Shown piece after piece: positions 49,975 through 59,928 of a stretch of DNA of 64,000 nt (position 1 is its first letter; every line of letters begins with the position of its first letter). The notes under the pieces were generated by a model, which saw only the letters and a program-made list of their open reading frames with translations, did no database searches and was not told the origin of the DNA. Location of the stretch: NCBI GenBank assembly GCA_017163975.1, contig JAFFSR010000221.1:4712001-4776000 (forward strand), given 5' to 3'. Source of the DNA: Anastatus disparis (Eukaryota > Arthropoda > Insecta > Hymenoptera > Eupelmidae). A program made the translations under genes and the position numbers.

Positions 49975-51180
49975 TTTATTAGATTTTATTTTGTATATAT
50001 TCTATTTTAGCGTATGAGAAAATCTTAAATATTCGAGTGAATTGTAATGTGCAAGTGTTCAATATTTATATTCATAAATGTCGAATTGTGATCAATCATT
50101 AAAGACTATAAAAATTGCTAAATATTTACAATTGTATAGTTATATATTGTTTAAATAAGATTTACTTTTTTAAAAGAAAATATTTCATACTTTGTGTAAT
50201 GAATTGTTATAAAAAATTAAATATATTTCAGAAATAAATATATTCTAATATTATAAAAACTACATTTATTTTATAAACCTATTTCAAATAAATAAATTTC
50301 GGAATTTAGAGAAGTACAGATTTTGATTTAATTCAACTCTAGCTGGAATTGTACAAAATAAAAAATCTTAGAATTAAATTCATTTTAAATCAAAATTGAT
50401 TTAAGCCTTCTTTGAATATACAGAATGTTCGAATATTTCGGAGTGTTGTAATGACTAAATTTGTACTTCTCCAACTCCAACTCAACTAATTAATAATTGC
50501 TATGCATTATGTAGTATTTTTAAATAAATAACTATGTTTATTAATAAAACTAAAAAAATTAATAATATATTCATTATTCATTATTATTAAAAAGCTATTA
50601 CAAATAAATTTTTATTAAATTAAATATTATTTTTTTTTTCAATAAAATGTTAATGTTAACATGTTTTTTTAAAAATTTTTTAGTTAATTATATAGCATTT
50701 TTATTAAATTTTTACAATAATTAATAAAAAATTTCAATCATTTATAAAATTTTATAAATTTTTAATTTAGAAAAGTACTTTTCTCCCCCTAATTTGCTAA
50801 TTTGTTTAGAATTTTTGAATATTTCGAAGTATTTTAATGACTAAATTTGACCTTTTCCAACTCGACGTCGAACATGTCACAGCTGCAACTTTGAGTTCGC
50901 ATTGTATAGACATCAAATTCTTGACATCTTTGAATTTGAACAGCGAATATGCAATAGTTTGTTTTCTAAAATATCAATTTTCATCGGAGCTCGCATAATT
51001 TCAACTACAGTATTACAATATTTTTTGAATTTACGTAAGTCAAATTTTGAGAACGCAAACTTCAAGTTAACATTGAAATAACACAAAACAGTGAATTGTA
51101 TTTAATCCAGAGATTTTAGAATGATGGTATTTCCAATTTTATATATATATTGAAGTTTGAATAAATAAACATAAAAAATA
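49975..51180. other. Intergenic downstream of gene H
   Basis: AT-rich. Two loosely similar segments (GAATATTTCGGAGTGTTGTAA near 50433 and GAATATTTCGAAGTATTTTAA near 50816, each followed by TGACTAAATTTG) indicate an old duplication of about 380-bp offset. No coding sequence is seen. Confidence 0.45.
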
Positions 51181-51429
51181 TTTTATAGCACTGCGGGACC
51201 TAAATCCGCACTTAGGTAACACTTTTCTGTTACCTAGGTGGCACTTTTTTACACGGTACAATAATGAATTTACTTAGGTAACGTACGTATATAATAAGAA
51301 ATAATTTTATAGCACTGCGGGACCTAAATCCGCACTTAGGTAACACTTTTCTGTTACCTAGGTGGCACTTTTTTACACGGTACAATAATGAATTTACTTA
51401 GGTAACGTTACGTATATAATAAGAAATAA
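51181..51429. repeat. Two tandem copies of a 124-bp unit with internal palindrome
   Basis: The unit starting TTTTATAGCACTGCGGGACC occurs at 51181-51304 and again at 51305-51429. The only visible difference is one inserted T (AACGTACG versus AACGTTACG). Each unit contains the inverted pair TTAGGTAAC / GTTACCTA around ACTTTTCT, and a second TTAGGTAACGT near its end. The near identity implies a very recent duplication. Confidence 0.9.
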
Positions 51430-51570
51430 TTTTATATGTAAATTATTTTTTAAAGTATTTTCATAAATAACAATAAGCTGTAGTATATTGAAACTCTTTT
51501 ACATTAACATTCTTCAAATTAAATAACAATTATAAGCAAGTAAGATACGAGTAAAACTAAAATTGATAGT

Positions 51571-51705
51571 AGCGTAACATGTGGAGCGAAGAGGTATAGT
51601 CATTTCAGCGTTGTATTATAAAATGCTACGGGGAACCCCCTATTACTACACACGATTGCTATTGCTATACTAAACATGTTACCTCCTCACCGCTCCTACG
51701 ACGCT
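51571..51705. repeat. Imperfect inverted repeat
   Basis: GTAGCGTAACATGTGGAGCG..AGAGGTA (from about 51571) is partly complementary to TTACCTCCTCACCGCTCCTA..CGCTA (ending about 51705), with gaps. It is a degraded foldback element. Confidence 0.45.
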
Positions 51706-51856
51706 AATTCATACGTGAAACAAAATTTCAATTTATGACTTCATAAAAGATGATTTCAACAAACAATTTCACATAATATCAATAATATTGATAAAAATTA
51801 ATTATTATTACACATTTTGAGTATATTTTTGAAATTATATTCTTTTTTTTCTTTTT

Positions 51857-52030
51857 CGATCTATTATTCATGGAGTGTTTAGTTTTAGTTTATTTATAGT
51901 TTTCTTTTCTTTTTTTCGATTTATCATTCACAGGATGCGTAGTGTTTGGTTTTTTATAGTTTTCGCTTTTATTTTTTGAATTATAATTCGTGGAGTGCAT
52001 AGTTTTTGTTTATTACTGATTTTGAAGAGT
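51857..52030. repeat. Three tandem copies of an approximately 60-bp unit
   Basis: Units begin at 51857 (CGATCTATTATTCATGGAG), 51917 (CGATTTATCATTCACAGGA) and 51977 (GAATTATAATTCGTGGAG). Each continues with TGxxTAGT.TTxGTTT and a T-rich end. The spacing of 60 is exact although the sequences have diverged. Confidence 0.7.
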
Positions 52031-52070
52031 ACAGATTTAATTTGGCGGATTTATGTCCCACGTGCTACAA

Positions 52071-52204
52071 AATAGTATACGATACTCGTGACCTTAGTGG
52101 AACTTTATTACACGGCACTACGTTATCGCCCTCGCTGCGCTCGGGCGATAACTCCGGCCGTATAATAAAGTGCCACTTAGGTCACTTGTATCGTAATGTA
52201 CTAC
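52071..52204. repeat. Long foldback palindrome with GC-rich centre
   Basis: The left arm (TACGATACTCGTGACCTTAG.., 52074-52131) is the inverse complement of the right arm (..CCACTTAGGTCACTTGTATCGTA, 52144-52203), roughly 58 bp with about eight mismatches. The centre is TTATCGCCCTCGCTGCGCTC then GGGCGATAA. The word TTACACGGCAC also resembles TTACACGGTAC of the 51.2-kb tandem unit, so the two may belong to one element family. An open frame over it (52006-52209) is an artefact of the palindrome. Confidence 0.8.
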
Positions 52205-52560
52205 ATTAATATTACAATCATGTCTATGTACAAAACAAAATTCGACAGTGTTAAATGCATTATTTTTAATTTATAAACAATATTTTTCGTATTATTCATG
52301 GTAAAAAACAAAAAATAAAGGTATTAAGTAATGGAAAAACCAAGTTCTTGAAGAGCGATTTGTAGAGGAATGTACGTTTTAATATTGTACTGTATGCATG
52401 TGTTGCTATTGAAGTGAAAATAATACTTATATCTATATACGGTTCTTTATCCGGCAAACTTATCTCTGACATGCGCCAAGGTAACTTTTTGAATTCACCA
52501 TCTAAATTATCATAACGTTATCATTACTTCAAGAGTTTTATTGACTGATTGATTGTACTT
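52205..52560. other. Intergenic upstream of gene I
   Basis: No coding or repeat signal is supported. It leads into the probable promoter of gene I. Confidence 0.4.
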
Positions 52561-52563
52561 TAA

Positions 52564-52576
52564 ACAGTTTTACTTT
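52564..52576 (+). promoter_or_regulatory. Initiator-like element of gene I
   Basis: ACAGTTTTACTTT lies about 93 nt before the gene I start, in line with the CAGTT elements of F, G and H. Confidence 0.3.
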
Positions 52577-52657
52577 TGCCTCTAACGAGGCACATGTGCA
52601 CTAAATATTTTTTTTTATTAATCAAAAGAACGTTTTTAGGAATTAAGTGAAAAAATC

Positions 52658-55101
52658 ATGGAGGTCAAAAAGAAAAGTGAGTTATAAAATTTTTTAGTTT
52701 TGATTTATATGAGTTTCTAATTTAAAAAATTATAGTCTAGTATAATTTTTTTTAAACCTAACAAGAAAAGTTTTCTTTTGTATTTTATAAGTAAATGTAC
52801 CAATTTTACTAAAATTTGGACTAAAATATTTATTAAATGAAAAATATATATACATTTTTTTCTCGAGGAATGATTATATTGTTATTAATACATGTATAAA
52901 TAACATTGATTAATATATTGTCATTTATAATTTAAATGTAGAATTTAAATCAAATTAATCGAGACAATATTTTAATCAAATATTCTTTTATGATACAAGT
53001 CATATAAAAAAATTTGTGTGGCTCATCATTAGACTAAAGTATTTTCGATACGTAATCATAAATATATCACAGCAAGTAATTGATGTTATGATTGAAAATT
53101 ATTCGTTTTACAAAAAATTTTTTCGCAATTAGGGTTTCTTATCATTATTTGCTATGAAATTTGAATTTTTATTAAAACAAAGTGTTTTGATTTGTAAATA
53201 TTATATTTCATTGTAGGTTATACTTCATTACAACACGACCCTATAGAAGATAGTAGGCGGCCCACAGATGTTTTTTTTTCTTACGTTTTCATGTTTTTTC
53301 TTTTTGGTTGGTTAATTTTAAATCTTTTGGGTAAGTACATCTTAAACAAAATCTTTATCCTTTTATAAATTTTTATTTACAAAATTAATAAATTTTTTTA
53401 GTTGCTACCTGCATGCCCGAAGTTATTGATATCGATGGATTTATATTTTTAAATTATGTTATGGAACACTTATAGTACTGTGAACTTTATTGCTATTGTC
53501 ATAAAAATATAAATAATAATCCAAAATTTAATGAAAATTATTACATTTTTAGCAATTATAAGTTATTTTTCATCTCCCTTGGAAGCGCAACCGTTTGTAT
53601 ATCACTAGCAATAGGCTACGTATTTCTGTTAAAAACAAACAAAGCCAAAATCTTTACGTACTTCGTGATATTCGGATATGGCTGTGTGGTTTTACTGACT
53701 GTAGTTTGGATAATCGTAATGATACTACGCTTTTTTAACTTCGGTAGTATTAGGCATGATTTAAATAATTACAAAGATAGAATACCAAATTTATTATTAT
53801 CTCCACTATCCATTATCTGCAAAATAATAATACTTTACTGCTTGAAGTGGGTAAAAATAAAACTTGTAATTAAAGTCATCAATGAATCATGCCGGTAAGA
53901 TTATTATAAATTATATTTACGTTTAAATTATATAAAAAAAATTCTCATGCATTTTATCATTTTAGTTTGATGATGGATCACGTTCGTCTACTGCTCTTTT
54001 CCACGAGTGTTAATTTCCTAGCTGGTTTGGTTTTTGTATCTTTTCTAACGGAAATCAACAAATACCTGAATAGGTACGAAATTTCAGGTTTGATTATTGT
54101 GCTCATTAATTTCTGCGGAGGATTTTTCTTAAGCAGTTGCGTTTATTATTTTGGGCACATGGTAATTTCGGAATACATTACGCACCGTTATTGGAACGTC
54201 CACAGAAACATTCCAAAACCTTCAATTTCACAAAGTTCACTTAGAATTTTAAGGTATACGTATAGAATTTACATTATCAATCATTTTGTAATTGATTTAT
54301 TCATTGATTAAATGTAGAAATATTTGATAATTCTTTCAGATATCACATGGGAACAATTGTATTGGCATCAACGTTTATATTTCCGTTTGTTCATGCGATA
54401 CTTGTTGCTTTTAAGCATAAATATAATATTCAGGAATCTTCGAAAAGAAGCTGTTTTGTTAGGTTCGTAAGCAAGGTGTACTTAGTATTTACAATACCGG
54501 ATTTTGCATTGATCCAGACCACGATGCACGGATATGATTATTATAGATCATCGAGAAAAACATTTAATATGATATTACGCAATTATGAGGAGTATTTGGT
54601 TGTATATGATGTAAGTAGCATTTTTAAAACATAGAATTTTCGAACTTGCTGAATCTCTTTGTTCTTTTCTCAAAACTAGTAACCAAACTGTGTCCAAAAG
54701 TAAAAAGATTGACGCATTTTTTATAATAAAATGCAATATTTTCTTTATCTACAAAATTGCAGAGAGATTCAACGATCTCTTACCATTAGAATTTCCTAAA
54801 TTTTTTAAATTATGATTATGATAATTTCTAGGTATCAGGAAGCGTTCTTTTAATTCCGCTTTATGAAATGGCTTTCGTACTATCGTTAGCAGCCTTTATG
54901 TTCCATTGGCCAGACAAAATCGTATACGACGTGCTTATCATGTTACCACTGTTATTAACAATATATTCAGCGATAAAGATACTGTTTATGTGCCTTTTGG
55001 AAGATTTAAATGAAAACGATGGTTCTTTGGAAAAACCATACTTCATGAGCTATGAATTTCAAAAAAATCTTAACAAGTCCTATGAACAACCTGACGCGTG
55101 A
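52658..55101 (+). CDS. SLC44/choline transporter-like protein, gene I
   Basis: Predicted 458-residue multi-pass transporter, last of the array and closest to H by exon pattern (19/114, 342, 271 nt). The exons are 52658-52676, 53217-53330, 53402-53474, 53553-53894, 53966-54253, 54340-54610 and 54832-55101, with phases 1,1,2,2,2,0. The micro-exon encodes MEVKKK. Exon 2 has HDPIEDSRRPTD and TM1. Exon 3 uses a weak TA|GTACTG donor; reading through meets a TAG at once, so the splice is required. It yields the loop VATCMPEVIDIDGF.. Exon 4 ends with LKWVKIKLVIKVINESCR. Exon 5 has GHMVISEYITHRYWNVHRN, with RYW where most members have WYW. Exon 6 has YHMGTIV and ALIQTTMHGYDY. The last exon has LEDLNENDGSLEKPYFMS. 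The frame is intact. Confidence 0.86.
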
Positions 55102-58100
55102 TTGTAATGTTGTACTTTATTTTGACATGTGAATTTTGTGAATGCTTTTTGTTTATTTGTAAAATAGAATTATTTAAGTGTATAGAGATTAATATTTAAG
55201 ATTTCGCGTAATTAAGATCAGAGAATAATGTTATACTTTTTTCATATACCAATTTTTCAATAAAAATAATAAATTTACAAAATTTTAGACTTTTAATTTT
55301 TTTTTACTATTTTAAAAATAATTAAAAAATTAATTTAATGAAAAATATATTAATTTAAAATTAATTTTTTACAAAAATTAAATTAAATTAAAACAAATAT
55401 GAAAGTGTGTATAAATGATATAAAAATTAACTGTTTTTAACTATATCGTGAAGAAAGCTCTTGACTTTTAATTAAATAAAAAAATAAATTCTTTTTATAT
55501 ATGTGAAATAATTTTAGAAAGGCAAGAAGATAAATTTTGAATATCAAAAGTTGAAAAAATTTAAAGTTTTTATTTTGTCATTAGATAGATATTTTGCGAT
55601 TGTAAAGAAACTTTCTTTTTATTGCAGGTCTCATAACAGCACCAAACTCATTGAATCAAGCTCAGATAAATCATAAGACTTAACGTACCTTTCCATTCAT
55701 TAATCCAACTCAAAATTTTTTAATAATACGTATAAATCGAATCACATATACACGTCTGGCATTATTCAATAATCAGTTATCAACCGTCTTTACAAGTCAC
55801 TGAATGAGAGATAAAAAAATGAAATTCGATAATAATCTCCGTAAGTCACCGAGTGCAGAGGTAAAATTTGTAGTGCTAAATCGATTTTACAATGGCAATA
55901 AGACAAAACCATACATACAATTCGCTATTAAAAACTCGAGTGAAAAGTTTGTCTCTTCGATCGTTTTATTTATCTCTGTCTTTTTTAATGATTGGCATGG
56001 AACTGTAAACCCCTGCGATATTCAACAGTAAATAGATAAAAAGTAGGTCGAACAATCGTATCAACTTAGGCTCGAATGTGCATTCTACGCGATTTATAAT
56101 TCAATAGTGTTCTACGTGTATATGTAATGAATTTATTATTTTTTTTTCTGTTTACAATTCCAATGAAGAAAATAATTTTAAATTTAATAATTGAAATTCC
56201 AGGAAGAGTAATTTTTTAAATATTTTTTAATACTTATTGATTTTGATGGTTCCTCGTGCACGCGTATTATCTAATTCGTGAGCAATACATTGGCGATAAT
56301 GATCAAAATTTTATTAAATTATTATTATGATAGAAATAGAAAAATAGGATGTTAATCGTTTAGTTGTCACTATCCATTTTGAGATGACCAGATAACATTG
56401 ATATTAAGCACAATCACAATTAAGAGAGCAAACGAATTATCAAATTAACATTTAGTCTTTTTGTTGAATTTAGAATTCAAACTGTTTTTCTTTATCGGTA
56501 CTGCAAAATTAACATCATTACAAATGATAAAAAATTATTTCATTCTATAGAAATATACAAAACTAAATAGATTTTAACCAGCATCTTGGATAAGGCTCCA
56601 AGAAAAAAAGTATTTTTACAATCGTTAATCTCAACCAATAAAAAAATAATCAATCGCGAAAAAGTTAAAAAAAAAAAGCACAAAATAAAAGAGAAAGCGA
56701 CCTCGCGAATCGCATCTGATACTTGGCCAAGTTTCAGTAGCTCGAAATCAAAAGAAAGAAAAAAAAAGATAAAAATAATATAAAAAAATATATATATAAG
56801 AGAGACGTTTCCCGTCAATTGGGCTAATAAGACCTGGCCATATAAGTTTGCCTGTTAAGTATTTCATCATCGTACGGTTACTCTTATGCGCTCACGACAA
56901 ACCTAAAGTCAGCTCCCCATATACGTACACGTGAGAAACCAAGTTGACAAGACTTGCTATATATACGTGCACGCTTATATATGTAACCAATGACTACAAC
57001 ATATACATGTAGAGAGCCATGCATTTGAAGAATTGTCTAATCGTAATCTTTATGCTCCAATTACGAAAAAAAAAACGTACTGGTATACGTTAAAAATGAC
57101 AATTGTATATACTGTTATACATATATTCATGAAAGAAAGAACGAAACGTCATTTAATTTCCTGGATGAATCTCCGTTTTCCTTTTGCTTTTATTTCAATG
57201 TATACGTATATATATATAGTCCGATCGTTTCTTCCCTTTTCTTTTTGCTTTTCGTATGTATACATATACGATTGTAACGATTTTCGTTTAGTTGGGTTTC
57301 ATGATATGTAATTCCGTTTTGTTTTTGGCCTATCGGCTATTGATTTCTCATGGTGAATTTGCAAGGAGGAACGCACGCGTGGGTGCTTGCCAGAGTTGTC
57401 TTTTTTTTCGGAATGATTTGTTGTACTTATACGTATAGAAGGAAACAAATGTTGTCCAGTTTGATATATAACCAATTCTGCAATTTCGTGTACGAACGAT
57501 TTTAGTGGAAATAAATAGCGAAAATCAAAATATATATTATATTCTATTTATTCCTTTTTTTGTCAACATTTTTCGAATTTATTTTTCTATTTTGAAATAA
57601 TAAATTTATCTTTTTGCGTAACAAAATGTTTTTTCAAAATTTTAAGTTTCAGTAAAGCTTTACGTAAGCGTACTTTATGGTGTTTTTAGATAAAAAGACG
57701 TTGGAAATACGTGTACAAGCCTACTTAAATATAATTTTATAGCTCGATGAAAAATAAAAAATTCCAAGAGCATTTTTATAGCACTTTTTGAAAAATTTCA
57801 TCTCACACGTACATACATCGAGAAAAGCATTCACGCTACTTTTTTTCTTCGCCACCTCGAAAAAATAAATCAAAAACCATTTCAAAATTCATTAAATTAA
57901 AAGGTTTTTTTAAGATGATTATCGTTATATTTTTAATTAATTATAAACTCAGTCCCGTGTATATGATGTATTTAATTTAACACGATCTCACGGTAATCAG
58001 CATTATAAAGAATATGGTTCCAACTGTATAATTAAGGTTGAAATAAAGTTTTTTTTTTAAATACGTTGCGAAATAAGCTTCAACACATTAATGACACCTT

Positions 58101-58602
58101 ATATCAGTCTAGAATAAAAGTCCTTAAATATAACAAGGCTTCATTCGTACCTTGTTTATTGTTCAAAAACAGAATGCGTAATAATGGTATCAATTTATTC
58201 ATCACCTAAACAAGCAACTGCCTTAAGTTCGTACGACAGTCAGTTTCAATTTTGCATATATTCAAATGATGTTTTTTAATTTTACGATAGTGTCAAACCT
58301 TTTTTTTTTATAACATATAATAAACGCGTTTATTGGGAGGTCAATTACACTTGGCTTGACGTTATTATGTATTCCTCGAGCTTAAAATGCAATAAGGTTT
58401 ATTATTACGTTTATATGGTTAAATTTTCAATCGTATACGTTTATGGCTATATGTAGTTGGATGTCAGCATCGATCGTGATACTTGAAGTTGCTATAAAAT
58501 TATAATTGAACATAAAATATATATTTGTGTTTTTCAGGAAAATGCGAGATAAACATTGTAAGTTAAAAATATAATAGTAGATTTTATGATTATATTCTCT
58601 GC
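55102..58602. other. Gene-free right flank, first part
   Basis: No supported gene follows gene I. Open frames at 55804-56031, 56540-56818 and 57033-57311 are lysine- or phenylalanine-rich, overlap on both strands and have no recognised motif. Confidence 0.45.
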
Positions 58603-58752
58603 TAGAAAATTGACCATATTCTGGGCAGAATTTCTTGTCAACATAAGTTAAAGTGAGACTTGTCTAAAAATTTTGTTCAAAGAATTCCTATATAAGTGTC
58701 GTTTTAACTTACTTTGACCAGAAATTTTACCCAGAACATGGTCAATTTTCTA
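58603..58752. mobile_element. 150-bp MITE flanked by TA (copy 1)
   Basis: It starts TAGAAAATTGACCATATTCT and ends with the inverse complement (..ACATGGTCAATTTTCTA). Arms of about 60 bp match with few changes (GGGCAGAATTTCTTGTC versus GACCAGAAATTTTACCC). The same end sequence recurs at 63940. The terminal TA on each side is consistent with TA target preference as in Tc1/mariner MITEs. Confidence 0.8.
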
Positions 58753-59393
58753 CCAAGATGAGCTTATTATGTAAGTAAAAAATATAACTAAAATTTTTAG
58801 TTTTAAGAACAGTATAAATTTTCTCATTATTAGTATTATATTTTCCTAAATAACGAATTTCATTATATTTGAAGTTGTTATTACGCTTTCGCTATTATAC
58901 GTACACCTTATAACTGTTCTTACTCGATCGCGTGACAAGTACTAAAGTTACTATGAAACAAACAGCTGATCGAAGCATCCGCAATTTAAATAAGAAATTT
59001 TCTCAATAACGCAACAGTTAGAATAATTCGTTTTAGCAATACAGTAACTAATACTGAAAAAAAACAAAAGAGCATAAACTTTTACTATAATAACAAAATG
59101 ATCAAATTAACTATCTGAAAAAAAAGCAGAAATATAAGCCACTAATCATTCATTTGAAGCGCTTCTAAAACAATTTTTTTCTCCTTCATATACGCGCACG
59201 ACTTAAATGAGAAAAGGTAGCCTCAAAGGCGTAACGTATTTTGTTTAAATCGTATATGTATTCCTTTAAGTATCATGTCTTCTCTTCCTTTTTCGCTCGA
59301 GCAATTATATAGAAAAGTTCCTATGGTATATACACATGCATATATACATTACACGAGTTGCGTGGCTTGAGGCGCGCGTGAATCTAATAGCAT
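58753..59393. other. Non-coding spacer
   Basis: AT-rich with no coding or repeat signal that I can support. Confidence 0.4.
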
Positions 59394-59885
59394 AATTATA
59401 TATATACGAGAGCGTCTGTGGCGTAACCGGCTAAGGCACACGCCTTATACGGTCTCTACACATTCGCTCCGAGTGGTCGGGGGTTCGATTCCCGGTGAAA
59501 ACACCTGAAATTTTTTTCAGGCGTTTTTCATCGGAAAAAGAACTTCTGAGCGCGATGGGTAAATATTCCTGGCGTAGGTTTTCTCCTGGGGGAGTTTTCC
59601 CTACGTCACAGGCTTAGGCCTGGGCGAATGCAGGAATCTACCGTAGAAATCTACTTACCGACTGTTCTAGGAACGCGGCAGTCTGTGATTTCTCGGGTAT
59701 GGGTAGATTAAAAATAGGTAAAGGAATAGGTAGGAAAAATAAAGGTACAGGAAACATATAGGTAAGGGAAAAAGGTAGGCAAACATCCTGACACAGAGGT
59801 GGTCAAGGATGTCGGTAGCTTGGCCAAGAGGCTGCACCGGGCCAATAGGGCGAACCAGATAAAAAAAAAAAAAAAAAAAAAAAAA

Positions 59886-59916
<31 letters not shown>

Positions 59917-59928
59917 ATATATATACGA
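59394..59928 (+). mobile_element. Young tRNA-derived SINE-like element with poly-A tail and 16-bp target duplication
   Basis: The direct repeat AATTATATATATACGA occurs at 59394-59409 and 59913-59928. Between them is a body of about 500 bp. It begins with a tRNA-like head (GCGTCTGTGGCGTAACCGGC and B box GGGGGTTCGATTCCCGG) and continues with GTAGGTTTTCTCCTGGGGGA and TAGGTA-rich sequence. It ends in long A runs (about 59862-59912, broken by one T). Intact target duplications and a long pure tail indicate recent retroposition. Frames on the minus strand (59667-60093) are poly-Phe artefacts. Confidence 0.88.

Noticed and set aside
51181..51429. CRISPR-like array
   Set aside because: Only two adjacent 124-bp units with no spacers, in a eukaryotic spliced genome.
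18114..55101. Insect odorant or gustatory receptor cluster (tandem multi-pass proteins)
   Set aside because: The EDLxxNDGSxxKPYxMS ending, the WYW motif and the HGYDF segment are SLC44 landmarks and are not receptor motifs.
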